Shown one piece after another: positions 1 through 11,953 of a stretch of 64,000 nucleotides of DNA. Positions within the stretch are counted from its first letter, which is position 1. Each line of letters begins with the position of its first letter. Below the pieces are notes generated by a model that had not been told where the DNA came from, did no database searches, and saw only the letters and a program-made list of their open reading frames with translations. The stretch is from Sulfuritalea sp. Lineage in GTDB: Bacteria > Pseudomonadota > Gammaproteobacteria > Burkholderiales > Rhodocyclaceae. The position numbers and the translations under genes are program-made. The DNA lies in contig JAMPYF010000012.1 of assembly GCA_023700805.1 (NCBI GenBank), forward strand, positions 38,995-102,994. The letters run 5' to 3'.

Positions 1-1
1 G

Positions 2-43
2 CCAAAACAAGTCGCGCCCAAGAAAGGCAAATCCGCCACATGA
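2..43 (+). CDS. C-terminal end of an unidentified upstream gene (partial)
   Basis: The first bases encode a short basic tail (PKQVAPKKGKSAT) ending in TGA at 41-43. That stop overlaps the argA ATG in an ATGA arrangement, the coupling used repeatedly in this window, so this is probably the end of a real gene co-transcribed with argA. The body of the protein lies outside the window, so no function can be given. Confidence 0.55.
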   Translation, partial: PKQVAPKKGKSAT

Positions 44-1383
44 GCCTGGAAACCCGTAGCAGCCAGCCCGACACCGACGCCCGCCTGGTGGCCTGGGTGC
101 GCCAGGCGGCGCCTTACATCCACGCCTTTCGCGGCCGCACCTTCGTCATCGCCTTCGGCGGCGAAGTGCTCGAAGCGGGCGCCGCGCAGGCACTGATCCA
201 CGACATCGCTTTGCTCGACAGCATGGGCATCCGCCTGGTGCTGGTGCATGGCGCAAGGCCGCAGATCGATGCCGAAATGCACGCGCGCGGCCTGACGCCG
301 AAGTTCCACAAGGGCTTGCGCGTCACCGACGCTGAGGCGCTGGAATGCGTCAAGCGCGCCATGGGCGTGACGCGCATCGAAATTGAGGCCCTGCTCTCGC
401 AAGGCCTGCCCAACACGCCGATGGCCGGCGCCTTCCTGCGCGTCACCGGCGGCAACTTCATCACCGCGCGTCCGGTCGGGGTCGTCGACGGCATCGACTT
501 CCAATACACGGGCGCGATCCGCAAGGTCATCGCCGAGGAAATCCAGGCCGACCTGGCGCAGGAAAACGTGGTGCTGATCACCCCGATAGGCGCCTCGCCG
601 ACCGGGGAAATCTTCAACCTGGCCTGGGAAGAAGTCGCCGAAGCGGTTGCCGTGGCGGTCAAGGCCGACAAGCTGATCTACCTGTGCGACGCGCCGGGAC
701 TGGCCAATCCCAAGGGCGCACTGATCGACGCCCTGACCGCCGACGAAGCGCAGAAACTCGCCGCCAGGCACTTGTCGGCGCAAGCGCCCGAAATCGCCCG
801 GGTGCTGCCCAGCGCCATCCGCGCCTGTCGCGCCGGGATCGGTCGCGTGCATTTCCTCGACCGCCAGGCCGACGGCGCGATGCTGATGGAATTCTTCACG
901 CGCGACGGCGTCGGCACCGTGATGACCAGCGTTCCGCTGGCGCAACTGCGCGACGCCACGATCGACGACGTCGGCGCGATCCTGGGCCTGATCGAACCGC
1001 TGGAGGCCGACGGCACGCTGGTCAAGCGCGGACGCGAACGCCTGGAAATGGAAATCACGCGTTTTTCGGTGGTGGAACACGACGGCGTGATCGTCGGTTG
1101 CGCCGCGCTCTATCCCTTCTCCACCGAAAAATCGGCCGAACTGGCCTGCCTCGCCGTGGTGCCGGACTTTCGCCGCAGCGGCTACGGTGATCAGTTGCGC
1201 AGCCACATCGAGGCGCGTGCCCGGAAGATGAAGCTCAGGCGCCTGTTCGTGCTGACCACCCGTACCGCGCACTGGTTCATCGAACGCGGCTTCGTCGAGG
1301 CCGGCGTCGACGAACTGCCCGCGGCGCGGCGCGAACTCTACAACCTGCAGCGCCGTTCCAAGGTACTCGTGAAGTCCCTGTAA
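40..1383 (+). CDS. argA: Amino-acid N-acetyltransferase (N-acetylglutamate synthase)
   Basis: This 447-residue protein has the classical bacterial ArgA layout. An amino-acid-kinase-like domain covers roughly residues 25-290 (FVIAFGGEVLEAG near its start, then LVLVHGARPQID). A GNAT acetyltransferase domain covers roughly 300-440, with the acetyl-CoA loop at VVPDFRRSGYGDQL. It makes N-acetylglutamate from glutamate and acetyl-CoA, the first step of arginine synthesis in the cytoplasm. The start overlaps the stop of the preceding gene by four bases, which suggests translational coupling. Length and domain order match the family. Confidence 0.95.
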   Translation: MSLETRSSQPDTDARLVAWVRQAAPYIHAFRGRTFVIAFGGEVLEAGAAQALIHDIALLDSMGIRLVLVHGARPQIDAEMHARGLTPKFHKGLRVTDAEALECVKRAMGVTRIEIEALLSQGLPNTPMAGAFLRVTGGNFITARPVGVVDGIDFQYTGAIRKVIAEEIQADLAQENVVLITPIGASPTGEIFNLAWEEVAEAVAVAVKADKLIYLCDAPGLANPKGALIDALTADEAQKLAARHLSAQAPEIARVLPSAIRACRAGIGRVHFLDRQADGAMLMEFFTRDGVGTVMTSVPLAQLRDATIDDVGAILGLIEPLEADGTLVKRGRERLEMEITRFSVVEHDGVIVGCAALYPFSTEKSAELACLAVVPDFRRSGYGDQLRSHIEARARKMKLRRLFVLTTRTAHWFIERGFVEAGVDELPAARRELYNLQRRSKVLVKSL

Positions 1384-1549
1384 ATATCGGCACAATTGGT
1401 GTTCAGTCAAACTCGATCTGATGGAAGAACGAGAAGTTCCTGGTGTCCCTCGGTGAATTTGGTGTCTTGGCGGTGAATGCTTTTTCTTGTTGACTACCTA
1501 CTAGAGGTAAACTGGGCACCTTCTTGTAGTCTTTGCGAAAGGAAACCCT

Positions 1550-1822
1550 GTGGCACGCATGGTCAATTGCATCAAGCTGGGACGCGAGGCCGAAGGCCTC
1601 GACCTGCCGCCCATGCCCGGCGAAATGGGCAGGAAACTGTACGAAAACGTTTCCAAGGAAGCATGGCAGCAATGGATCAAGCTGCAAACGATGATCATCA
1701 ACGAGAACCGTCTGAGCCTGGCTGACGCACAGCACAGGAAGTATCTGGCCGAGCAGGTGCAGAAGCACTTTTTCGGCGACGGGGCAGACCAGGTCGGCGG
1801 CTACGTGCCACCCGCGAAATAA
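1550..1822 (+). CDS. yggX: Fe(2+)-trafficking / oxidative damage protection protein (YggX family)
   Basis: The 90-residue product matches the small YggX family along its whole length: the N-terminal [15 protein letters not shown] block with its conserved Cys, the [12 protein letters not shown] motif, and a C-terminal [16 protein letters not shown] segment. Family members protect iron-sulfur clusters and are linked to iron handling under oxidative stress. The start is a GTG at 1550, placed by family alignment and by a GAAAGGA ribosome binding site at about 1537-1543. It lies 166 bases after argA and converges with phoU. Confidence 0.93.
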   Translation: MARMVNCIKLGREAEGLDLPPMPGEMGRKLYENVSKEAWQQWIKLQTMIINENRLSLADAQHRKYLAEQVQKHFFGDGADQVGGYVPPAK

Positions 1823-1889
1823 CCGGGGGGCCGAAGACAGCAAGATTCACGGCGCCCGGCGCCGGCGAGCTTCGGTCAACGGCCCGCTG

Positions 1890-2594
1890 TCATCTCGAGG
1901 CGACTTCCTTTTCCATGGCCTCGAGACCGATGTGGCGCACGTCGCGCCCCTTGACCAGATAGACCACGTACTCTGAAATATTCTTTGCGTGGTCGCCGAT
2001 GCGCTCGATGGAGCGGGCGACGAACAGCAGATCGAGCGAACTGGAAATGGTGCGCGGATCTTCCATCATGAAGGTGATCAGCTGGCGCATTGCAGCCTTG
2101 AAGCCGGCATCCACTTCGCGATCCTGACGCACCACCTCGGCCGAGGCATTGACGTCGAGCCGGGCGAAGGCATCGAGGGCCTTGCGCAGCATGGCCACGG
2201 CGATGTCCGCCGGCGGACGCAAATTGACGCGGGGTACGAAGCGGGAGTCGCCGCCGTGGATGTCGCGTGCCATCTTCGCGATCTTTTTCGCCTCGTCGCC
2301 GATGCGCTCGAGATCGGTGATGGTCTTCACCACGGTCATGATCATGCGCAGATCGACCGCCGCCGGCTGGCGCCGGGCGATCACGTTATTACAGGCCTCG
2401 TCGAGTTCGACTTCGTGCCGATTGACCTGGCGATCGTTGGCGATCACCTGATCGATCAGCGCCATGTCGCCTGACTCCAGCCCGTCCATGGCGCGCAGCA
2501 GTTGCTGTTCGACCAGGCCCCCCATCGCCAGAACGCGCGTGCGCAAGCCCTCGAGATCGGCATCGAAGCGCCGGCTGATGTGTTCCTGGTTCAT
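1890..2594 (-). CDS. phoU: Phosphate-signalling complex protein PhoU
   Basis: The 234-residue protein has the two PhoU helical repeats. Metal-binding-type motifs are visible in each half (ITDLERIGDEAKKIAKMARD and ARSIERIGDHAKNISEYVVYL). PhoU proteins restrain the PhoR/PhoB phosphate response and modulate the Pst transporter. No pst, phoR or phoB gene is nearby, so here it is a stand-alone copy. It lies 57 bases downstream of rpiA on the same strand. Confidence 0.95.
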   Translation of the reverse strand: MNQEHISRRFDADLEGLRTRVLAMGGLVEQQLLRAMDGLESGDMALIDQVIANDRQVNRHEVELDEACNNVIARRQPAAVDLRMIMTVVKTITDLERIGDEAKKIAKMARDIHGGDSRFVPRVNLRPPADIAVAMLRKALDAFARLDVNASAEVVRQDREVDAGFKAAMRQLITFMMEDPRTISSSLDLLFVARSIERIGDHAKNISEYVVYLVKGRDVRHIGLEAMEKEVASR

Positions 2595-2651
2595 GGCATC
2601 ACCTGTTCGTCCAATGTCGACACTATAGCGAACGCGCGTGAAGGAATTATT

Positions 2652-3335
2652 TCAGCGCGCCGCGTCGGCGTAAAAGGTCTGCACGCCCTCGGCGGTGGCC
2701 AGCAACAGGACATCCGCACCGCGCTCGGCGAACAGTCCATTGGTGACGACGCCGACGATCTGGTTGATGCGCGTTTCGAGGCCGACCGGGTCGGTGATGG
2801 CCAAGCCATGCACATCGAGAATCAGGTTGCCGTTGTCGGTCACCATGCCTTCACGCAGTTTCGGCGTGCCGCCGAGTTTCGCCAATTCGCGGCTGACGTA
2901 GGCACTCGCCATGGGAATCACTTCCACCGGCAGCGGGAATCGGCCCATGGTCCGCACCCGCTTCGATGCGTCGCAGATGCAGACGAAGGTGCCGGCCACG
3001 GCAGCGACGATCTTTTCGCGGGTCAACGCGCCGCCGCCGCCCTTGACCATGGCCATGCTGCCGTCGATCTCGTCGGCGCCGTCGACATAAATGCCCATGG
3101 CATCTATGTCATTGAGATCGAGCACGCGTATGCCATGGCCGGCCAGGCGCTGCGCCGTCGCTTCGGAACTCGCCACGGCGCCGCCGAGCCGGTCCTTGAT
3201 CGCGGCAATCTCGTCGATGAAGAAATTCGCCGTGGAGCCGGTGCCGACGCCGAGGATCTCGCCGACCGGCAAGCGGTCAGCCACGTAGTCACGCGCCGCG
3301 CGCGCAACGGCCTGCTTCAATTCATCTTGTGTCAT
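2652..3335 (-). CDS. rpiA: Ribose-5-phosphate isomerase A
   Basis: The 227-residue product is a standard RpiA, interconverting ribose-5-phosphate and ribulose-5-phosphate in the pentose phosphate pathway. It shows the [13 protein letters not shown] phosphate-binding loop, the YVDGADEID motif containing catalytic acidic residues, and the [11 protein letters not shown] segment. The ATG at 3335 is chosen because the protein begins [14 protein letters not shown] as in the family and an AAGGACC sequence lies just upstream; the frame stays open further upstream inside the neighbouring gene. It starts 8 bases after that gene's stop. Confidence 0.95.
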   Translation of the reverse strand: MTQDELKQAVARAARDYVADRLPVGEILGVGTGSTANFFIDEIAAIKDRLGGAVASSEATAQRLAGHGIRVLDLNDIDAMGIYVDGADEIDGSMAMVKGGGGALTREKIVAAVAGTFVCICDASKRVRTMGRFPLPVEVIPMASAYVSRELAKLGGTPKLREGMVTDNGNLILDVHGLAITDPVGLETRINQIVGVVTNGLFAERGADVLLLATAEGVQTFYADAAR

Positions 3336-3343
3336 AAGGTCCT

Positions 3344-5041
3344 TCAGGAAATGCGAGTGAATTCGATCCGGTCGTAGTCCGGTCCGCGGTCGAGCAGGGA
3401 TTCTAGCCGCAGCCGCCAGCGCCCCATTTCGCTGCGCACATCGATCTCGATCTGGTCGCCATAGGCACCCGCCGGCAGGATCAGCTCCCTGCCCCCCTGG
3501 CTGACGATGATGGCGTCCGACCAGCCATGACCGCCGCCATCGGCTGCGCGGGTCCAGGCGCTTTCCTCGCCGACCGGTTTGGCCAGGGCGCAAATCGACG
3601 GCCAGGCCAGGGTTTCAATGCCGACGCTGGGACGATTCGCAGCGTCGCGGCCGATGCGGCGGATCAGGCCCAGCCGCCAATCCATGCCCTCTGCTTCGCG
3701 CAGGCAGATCAGCAAGCCGATGCGGTGGCGCGGCAACACGGCCGGCATCACGGCGCCGAGCCCCGTTGCGCTGGCATCCACCTGGGTCCAGTTTTCCATC
3801 TGGGCCTGGTCGCCGCCGGTTTCCAGCCGGCGCAGGATCTCGATCGGCGTCTGCGCTGCTGCCGGTTTCTTCGCCGCAACCGGTTCCGCTTTCATTCCGG
3901 CTTCCTCGGGCGCCACGGTGCCGAAGCGCGTTTCATCGAAGAGCCGCAGCACATCCTCGCCTTCATATTCGAAACTGCGGCCCATGCGCGCAAATTGCGC
4001 CGACGCGATCATGCGCCGGGCAAGGCCGAAACCGAGCACCACGCGCAATTCGCCTGGCTGGCTGACGCGATCGTTGGCGCGCGTAGGGGGTGCCTGCGCC
4101 CAGTGGTTCATCAGGATCAGGATGGTGCTTTCGATCTGCTCGCGGCTGGCGGGGACCTGCGCCAGCCATTCGGGCGCCTCGTTCGGCTTTTTGACCTGGG
4201 CTGCCAGGCGCAGCACGGCGCCGCGCAACTTGCGCACCGAACAATAGCGGATGCTGCTGCCGCCCGGATCGCCCTGCTTCAGCCGCTGCGGCCCCAGCGC
4301 GGCGGCCAGGTCGATGCGATCGGTGCTCAATTCGTTGGGCTGCGACATCAGGTCGAGGCCGTCGGTGGCACGCAGGAAGCGCTCGGCGAATTCGAGCTGC
4401 TGCGGCACCACATTGCCGACCGGCACGAATTCGAGATACAGCCCGATCAGGTATTCGCCCAGCGGGGTCGATTCCGCCTCGTTGCGGTAGGGTACGACGC
4501 GGGTCTTCAGCAGGCCGAGACGATTCAGCACCTGCAGCAGGTCGTGGGCCTCCTGCCACAATTCTGCGCCCGGCGTGCGGTAGCGGAAGCGCTGCAGCTT
4601 CTTGCGCAAGGCCCAGGCCATCAGCGCGCGCGCGGCGCAACGGGCGGTGCGCACTTTGTCGTCGTCGGTCGCGAGTTCGATCGAGGTGTTCAGAAAGGAG
4701 CGGTAGCAACGGAACTGATGGGCGGCATGGGTATCCAGCGCCGACCAGGCCGAATCCGCCAGGTATTCGCGTTCCCCGATCGACAGATAACGCGTGAGCA
4801 ATTGCACCACGCTGGGCCGGGAAAACTGGTCCAGCCGGGCCAGCGCCCGCAGCGCCGGCCTGGGGCCGATTTCGGCAACGGTGGCATCGAGCCCGGCCAG
4901 CGACTCATCGACGTCGAACAGCAGGCGGCGCGGATCGGACTGCGGAATCTCGGCCATCAGCGCATTCAGACTCGCGTCCGAAGCCCATGGATGGTCCGAC
5001 GTCTTTTTTTCCTGGAACCGTGAGAGGAGCTTGTTGAACAC
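3344..5041 (-). CDS. Conserved protein with a probable C-terminal PilZ-like domain
   Basis: The 565-residue protein is soluble, with no signal peptide or membrane segment. About 380 N-terminal residues look helical and match no family I can name. After an Ala/Pro linker (about residues 385-400), the C-terminal part contains [13 protein letters not shown], which fits the D/N-x-S-x-x-G signature of PilZ domains, followed by beta-rich sequence ([31 protein letters not shown]). PilZ domains often bind cyclic di-GMP, but the upstream RxxxR motif is not obvious, so ligand binding is uncertain. It lies 8 bases upstream of rpiA. The MSHA pilus genes lie 10 kb away, so any link to pili is speculation. 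Confidence 0.6.
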   Translation of the reverse strand: MFNKLLSRFQEKKTSDHPWASDASLNALMAEIPQSDPRRLLFDVDESLAGLDATVAEIGPRPALRALARLDQFSRPSVVQLLTRYLSIGEREYLADSAWSALDTHAAHQFRCYRSFLNTSIELATDDDKVRTARCAARALMAWALRKKLQRFRYRTPGAELWQEAHDLLQVLNRLGLLKTRVVPYRNEAESTPLGEYLIGLYLEFVPVGNVVPQQLEFAERFLRATDGLDLMSQPNELSTDRIDLAAALGPQRLKQGDPGGSSIRYCSVRKLRGAVLRLAAQVKKPNEAPEWLAQVPASREQIESTILILMNHWAQAPPTRANDRVSQPGELRVVLGFGLARRMIASAQFARMGRSFEYEGEDVLRLFDETRFGTVAPEEAGMKAEPVAAKKPAAAQTPIEILRRLETGGDQAQMENWTQVDASATGLGAVMPAVLPRHRIGLLICLREAEGMDWRLGLIRRIGRDAANRPSVGIETLAWPSICALAKPVGEESAWTRAADGGGHGWSDAIIVSQGGRELILPAGAYGDQIEIDVRSEMGRWRLRLESLLDRGPDYDRIEFTRIS

Positions 5042-5067
5042 AGTTCTCGGAGTGTACCCGGATCAGC

Positions 5068-6882
5068 TCACTTTTTGCGCATCGGCGGCAGGTCGGTGCA
5101 GCTGCCGTGGGCCACTTCGGCCGCCATGCCTATGGTCTCGCCGAGGGTCGGGTGCGGATGGATGGTCTTGCCGATATCCACCGCGTCTGCGCCCATTTCG
5201 ATGGCCAGCGCGACTTCACCGATCATGTCGCCGGCGTTGGGGCCGACGATGCTGCCGCCGATCACGCGATGGCTTTCTTCGTCGAACACCAGCTTGGTGA
5301 AGCCGTACTCGGCGCCGTTGGCGATCGCGCGTCCCGAAGCCGCCCAGGGGAATCTGGCGACGCTGACCTTGCGCCCCGACCTCGAAGCCTCGTCCTCGCC
5401 GACGCCAACCCAGGCCACCTCGGGATGGGTGTAGGCGACGCCGGGTATCACCGTGGCGTCGAAATGGCTCTTCTGCCCTGCCGCGGCCTCGGCCGCGACG
5501 TGGGCCTCGTGCACCGCCTTGTGCGCCAGCATCGGCTGACCGACGATGTCGCCGATGGCGTAGATGTGCGGCACATTGGTGCGCATCTGGCTATCGACCG
5601 GGATGAATCCGCGCTCGTTCACCACCACACCGGCCTTGTCGGCGTCGATCTTCTTGCCGTTGGGCGCGCGTCCGGCGGATTGCAGGATCATGTCATAACG
5701 CTGCGCCGCGGCCGGCGCCTGCTCGCCTTCGAACTTGACCCAGAGGCCATCCGGCTTGGCGTCCACGGCGACGGTCTTGGTCTTCAGCATGATCTGGTCG
5801 AAGCGTTTGGCGTTCTGCTTTTCCCAGACCTTGACCAGGTCGCGATCGGGCCCCTGCATCAGGCCGTCGAGCATTTCCACGACATCCACCTTGGCGCCCA
5901 GCGCCGAGTACACGGTGGCCATTTCAAGGCCGATGATGCCGCCGCCGATGACCAGCATGCGCTGCGGCAGCTTTCCGCCAACAGCGCGCAGTTCCAGCGC
6001 GCCGGTCGAATCGACGATGCGCGGGTCCTTCGGGATGAAGGGGAGGTGGAAGGCCGCGCTGCCGGCGGCGATGATGCATTTCTGGAAGCGGATCACCTTC
6101 TTGTTGCCGGTCTTGTCCTGCGCGGTGCCGGTGGTTTCCTCGACTTCGAGATGGTTGGCGTCGAGGAAATGGCCATAGCCGCGCACGGTCTCCACCTTGC
6201 GCGCCTTGGCCATGCCGGAGAGGCCGCCGGTGAGCTTGCCGACCACCTTGTCCTTGTGCGCGCGCAGCTTGTCGATATCGACCTTGGGCGCGGCGAAACC
6301 GACGCCGAGTTCGGCGGCATGTTCCGCTTCCTCCATCACCGCCGCGACGTGCAGCAGCGCCTTCGAGGGAATGCAGCCGACATTGAGACAGACACCGCCC
6401 AGCGTTGCATAACGTTCGACGATGACCGTTTTCATGCCGAGATCGGCAGCGCGGAAGGCCGCCGAATAGCCGCCGGGACCGGCGCCGAGTACCAGCATTT
6501 CGCATTCGAGATCGGCCCTGCCGGCGAATTTGCCGACGGCGCCTGCGGCGGCAGGCGCCGGTGACTCCGCGGGAGCCTTGGCCGCGGCCGGAGCAGCGGG
6601 CGCAGGCGCCGTAGCGCCAGCGCCAGCGCTCTGCGTCCCCTCGGGAACTTTCACGACGGCCACCGGCGTGCCTTCCGCCACCCTGTCGCCGACCTTGAGC
6701 TTGACCTCGGTGACGGTGCCGCCGACCGGCGAAGGCACGTCCATGGTCGCCTTGTCCGATTCGAGGGTGACCAGCGAGTCCTCGGCCTTGACCATGTCGC
6801 CGACCTTGACCAGCACTTCGATGACCGGCACATCCTTGAAGTCGCCGATGTCGGGAACTTTCACTTCAACGATGTCATTCAT
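5068..6882 (-). CDS. lpdA: Dihydrolipoyl dehydrogenase with N-terminal lipoyl domain (pyruvate dehydrogenase E3)
   Basis: The 604-residue protein starts with a lipoyl domain (about residues 1-80, lipoyl Lys in the ESDKATMDVPSP motif). An Ala/Pro linker follows, then a full flavoprotein disulfide reductase: FAD site GAGPGGYSAAFRA, redox disulfide GGVCLNVGCIPSK, NAD site VIGGGIIGLE and the C-terminal HPHPTLGETIG with the catalytic His. It reoxidises dihydrolipoyl groups of the pyruvate dehydrogenase complex. The start MNDIVEVKVPDIG at 6882 matches lipoyl-domain starts and overlaps the upstream peptidase gene by 8 bases, indicating coupling. The lipoyl domain closely resembles those of AceF. Confidence 0.95.
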   Translation of the reverse strand: MNDIVEVKVPDIGDFKDVPVIEVLVKVGDMVKAEDSLVTLESDKATMDVPSPVGGTVTEVKLKVGDRVAEGTPVAVVKVPEGTQSAGAGATAPAPAAPAAAKAPAESPAPAAAGAVGKFAGRADLECEMLVLGAGPGGYSAAFRAADLGMKTVIVERYATLGGVCLNVGCIPSKALLHVAAVMEEAEHAAELGVGFAAPKVDIDKLRAHKDKVVGKLTGGLSGMAKARKVETVRGYGHFLDANHLEVEETTGTAQDKTGNKKVIRFQKCIIAAGSAAFHLPFIPKDPRIVDSTGALELRAVGGKLPQRMLVIGGGIIGLEMATVYSALGAKVDVVEMLDGLMQGPDRDLVKVWEKQNAKRFDQIMLKTKTVAVDAKPDGLWVKFEGEQAPAAAQRYDMILQSAGRAPNGKKIDADKAGVVVNERGFIPVDSQMRTNVPHIYAIGDIVGQPMLAHKAVHEAHVAAEAAAGQKSHFDATVIPGVAYTHPEVAWVGVGEDEASRSGRKVSVARFPWAASGRAIANGAEYGFTKLVFDEESHRVIGGSIVGPNAGDMIGEVALAIEMGADAVDIGKTIHPHPTLGETIGMAAEVAHGSCTDLPPMRKK

Positions 6883-7456
6883 TGGGCTTTCCTTCCAGCT
6901 TGAACTCGTGGACCACGATCGGCGGCCCCGACGAGGTATCGAACTCGATGCCGGCGGCGACGCCGGCTTCGGCAATTTGCGCCGCCGACAGTGCGCCGTC
7001 GTAGAGCGCATGCATCGCGCCGAGCGCGAAGCTGCGGCCGGAACCGGCGGCCCAGACCCGGTCGAACTCGAACACCTCGCGGTACGAATAGACGCCGTAG
7101 ATGCCGGTGGTATTGGCGATCAGCGCGGTGATCTGCGAACTCTCGTAGGGATCGTCTTCGTCTTCCTTGGGATTGAGGAAGGCATGTTCCTTGAGGATGG
7201 GATGCAGGCGGCGGAAGGTTTCATACACCTCCATGCGCGTGCCGAGGCGGATCTCCTCCAGCTTCGAAAACGCCGAGAGCAGCACCAGATGGTGGGCCGA
7301 AGAGCCGCAGATGCCGATCTTCGAGCCGGCGATGTCGAGGATCTTGTCGTGCTCGCCCTTGTAGCTGCGCGCCAGGCGCGTGTCGCCGAAGGTGGTCAGG
7401 CCGTCGGCGGCAATCGCGACTTCGTCGCCCTTCTTGACTACGGTCAGCGTGGTCAT
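6875..7456 (-). CDS. Proteasome/HslV-like Ntn hydrolase, probable betaproteobacterial proteasome homologue (BPH)
   Basis: The 193-residue protein has the beta-subunit signature of the HslV/proteasome family. After removal of Met1 the new N-terminus would be Thr1-Thr2 (TTLTVVKKGDEVAIAADG). Asp17 falls in AADG exactly as in HslV, and GDTRLARSYKGEHDKI holds candidate catalytic lysines (Lys32 or Lys37, depending on a short insertion). ICGSSAHHLVLLSAF corresponds to the FAGGTADAF-type segment of HslV, and AAGSGRSFALGAM to a conserved Gly-Ser-Gly motif. No hslU or other unfoldase gene is adjacent. A family known as BPH, a double-ring proteasome relative, has been described from betaproteobacteria; assignment to it is inferred from sequence style and lineage. 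The gene overlaps aceF by 4 bases and lpdA by 8. Confidence 0.8.
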   Translation of the reverse strand: MTTLTVVKKGDEVAIAADGLTTFGDTRLARSYKGEHDKILDIAGSKIGICGSSAHHLVLLSAFSKLEEIRLGTRMEVYETFRRLHPILKEHAFLNPKEDEDDPYESSQITALIANTTGIYGVYSYREVFEFDRVWAAGSGRSFALGAMHALYDGALSAAQIAEAGVAAGIEFDTSSGPPIVVHEFKLEGKPNE

Positions 7457-9162
7457 AGCATGCTTCTCCGCATGTCGGCCAGGAGCTGCGCCAGATAGAC
7501 GTTGAAGCGCGTCGCCAGCGCGCCGTCGATGACGCGGTGATCGGCCGTCAGCGACAGCGGCAGGATCAGGCGCGGGACGAATTGCTTGCCGTCCCAGACT
7601 GGCTTCATCGCCGATTTGCTGACGCCGAGGATCGCCACTTCCGGCGCATTCACGATGGGCGCAAAGCCGGTGCCGCCGATGCCGCCGACGCTGGAAATGG
7701 TGAAGCAGGCGCCCTGCATGTCGGCCGGCTTCAACTTGCCCTCCCGTGCCTGCTTCGCCAGCTCGCCGGTCTCCCGCGCCAGTTCGAAGACGCCCTTGCC
7801 GTCGGCGTTCTTGATCACCGGCACCATCAGGCCGTTCGGCGTGTCGGCGGCGAAGCCAATGTTGAAATACTTCTTCAACACCAGATTGTCGCCGTCGATC
7901 GAGGCATTGAACTCGGGGTATTTCTGCATGGCCTTGACGCAGGCCTTGATCAGGAAGGCGAGCATGGTCAGCTTGGCCGCCGCTTTGTCGCCGCCCTTCT
8001 CGTTTTCCTTGTTGATCTCGACGCGGAAGGCTTCGAGGTCGGTGATGTCGGCGTCCTCGTGATAAGTGACGGCCGGGATCATGATCCAGTTGCGCGACAG
8101 ATTGGCGCCGGAAATCTTCTTGATGCGCGACAGCGGCTGCACCTCGATCGCGCCGAATTTGGCGAAGTCGATCTGCGGCCAGGGCAGCAAATCCAATCCA
8201 CCCAAACTCGCAACGCCCGAACCTGTACCAAGCGCGGCGGCGGGCGCCGCCGCCGCGCTGACCACGCCCTTGACCCAGGCCTGGACGTCGCTGTGCATGA
8301 TGCGTCCCTTGGGGCCGCTGCCCAGCACCTTGGCGATGTCGACGCCCAACTCCCGCGCAAAGCGGCGCACCGAGGGGCTGGCATGGGCCGCATGGCCGGA
8401 CAGCCGGTCCACCGGCGATGGCATGGCGACACGCGGCGGCGCGGCTACCAGGTCTGCATCGCCGGGGCGGTAGTCGGCGCCTACGGCGGCGGACGTGCCT
8501 GCGGGCACCGCCGCCGGATTCGCTGGCGCCGCCACGACCGCCACGGCCGCCGCGGCCGCGGTCGGCGCCGCCGTCGGTGCCGCTGTCGCGGCGACCGCCG
8601 TGGCGTCAGCGCCAACTGTTACCAGGGCCAGCAACACACCCTCGGCGACCTTGTCGCCGACCTTGACCTTCAGCTCGCTGACGACGCCGGAAACCGGCGA
8701 GGGAATATCCATGGTCGCCTTGTCCGATTCGAGCGTCATCAGGGAATCCTCGGCCTTGACCGCGTCGCCGACCTTGACCAGCAACTCGATGATGGGCACT
8801 TCCTTGAAGTCGCCGATGTCGGGCACCTTGACTTCGACCACGGTCGTGGCGGCGGCGGGCGCGGCCGGCGGCGGTGCCGCAAGCGCGGCGGCGGCGACAG
8901 GCGCAGCGGCGACCTGCGCCGACGCGGCGCTGTCGATCAGGGCGACCAGACTGCCCTCCGCGACCTTGTCGCCGATTTTCAGCTTGAGTTCGGTAACCAC
9001 GCCCGAAACCGGCGAGGGCACGTCCATGGTCGCCTTGTCGGATTCCAGCGTGACCAGCGAATCCTCGGCCCTGACCGTATCGCCGACCTTGACCAGCAGC
9101 TCGATCACCGGCACGTCCTTGAAGTCGCCGATGTCGGGTACTTTCACTTCGACTATGCTCAT
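7453..9162 (-). CDS. aceF: Dihydrolipoyllysine acetyltransferase (pyruvate dehydrogenase E2), two lipoyl domains
   Basis: The 569-residue protein carries two lipoyl domains (about residues 1-77 and 120-195, each with lipoyl Lys in ESDKATMD), joined by Ala/Pro/Val-rich linkers. A peripheral-subunit-binding domain follows (SPSVRRFARELGVDIAKVLGSGPKGRIMHSDV), then the acetyltransferase core ending in LPLSLTADHRVIDGALATRF, which holds the catalytic His-Asp pair. It transfers acetyl groups to CoA and forms the core of the complex. The ATG at 9162 follows a GGAGG at 9167-9171. Its stop overlaps the start of the proteasome-like gene. One linker contains a copy of the dispersed 22-base motif. Confidence 0.96.
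   Translation of the reverse strand: MSIVEVKVPDIGDFKDVPVIELLVKVGDTVRAEDSLVTLESDKATMDVPSPVSGVVTELKLKIGDKVAEGSLVALIDSAASAQVAAAPVAAAALAAPPPAAPAAATTVVEVKVPDIGDFKEVPIIELLVKVGDAVKAEDSLMTLESDKATMDIPSPVSGVVSELKVKVGDKVAEGVLLALVTVGADATAVAATAAPTAAPTAAAAAVAVVAAPANPAAVPAGTSAAVGADYRPGDADLVAAPPRVAMPSPVDRLSGHAAHASPSVRRFARELGVDIAKVLGSGPKGRIMHSDVQAWVKGVVSAAAAPAAALGTGSGVASLGGLDLLPWPQIDFAKFGAIEVQPLSRIKKISGANLSRNWIMIPAVTYHEDADITDLEAFRVEINKENEKGGDKAAAKLTMLAFLIKACVKAMQKYPEFNASIDGDNLVLKKYFNIGFAADTPNGLMVPVIKNADGKGVFELARETGELAKQAREGKLKPADMQGACFTISSVGGIGGTGFAPIVNAPEVAILGVSKSAMKPVWDGKQFVPRLILPLSLTADHRVIDGALATRFNVYLAQLLADMRRSML
8596..8617 (+). repeat. Dispersed 22-base motif, copy 1 (exact)
   Basis: CGCCGT-GGCGT-CAGCGCCAACT lies in the second linker of aceF and is read there as VGADATA. 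Confidence 0.9.
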
Positions 9163-9275
9163 GCTGCCTCCGCAGGACCGCCCCAAGGGGGCAGCGAGTC
9201 AGTTATTCGGAGCGGGCGAAGCCCGCGAACCTTTGTCATCCCCGCCATAGGGGCGGGGGCCGGGGGGTGGGGAGC
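9163..9275 (+). repeat. Intergenic GC-rich hairpin element, copy A
   Basis: This spacer between aceE and aceF shares blocks with three other spacers: a CCGCCCCAAGG box, the hairpin GAGCGGGCGAAGCCCGC, a GTCATCCC box and a G-rich end (GGGGCGGGGGCCGGGGGG). Its orientation is opposite to the flanking genes. It would fold strongly in the aceE-aceF message. Confidence 0.75.
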
Positions 9276-9280
9276 CATGT

Positions 9281-11953
<2,673 letters not shown>

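Noticed and set aside
114..671. Long open frames opposite real genes (here opposite argA; similar ones lie opposite aceE, lpdA, cysI and others)
   Set aside because: They are shadows caused by high-GC codon bias. They have no family motifs, lie antisense to well-identified proteins and lack ribosome binding sites.
1384..1549. A TTGACT at 1490-1495 as -35 of a yggX promoter
   Set aside because: No acceptable -10 lies 16-18 bases downstream; the nearest TAAACT is only 12 bases away.
8519..8531. Shared string ATTCGCTGGCGC in aceF and again near 50644
   Set aside because: There are only two short matches in Ala-rich coding sequence, without the spacing of the main motif; chance is likely.
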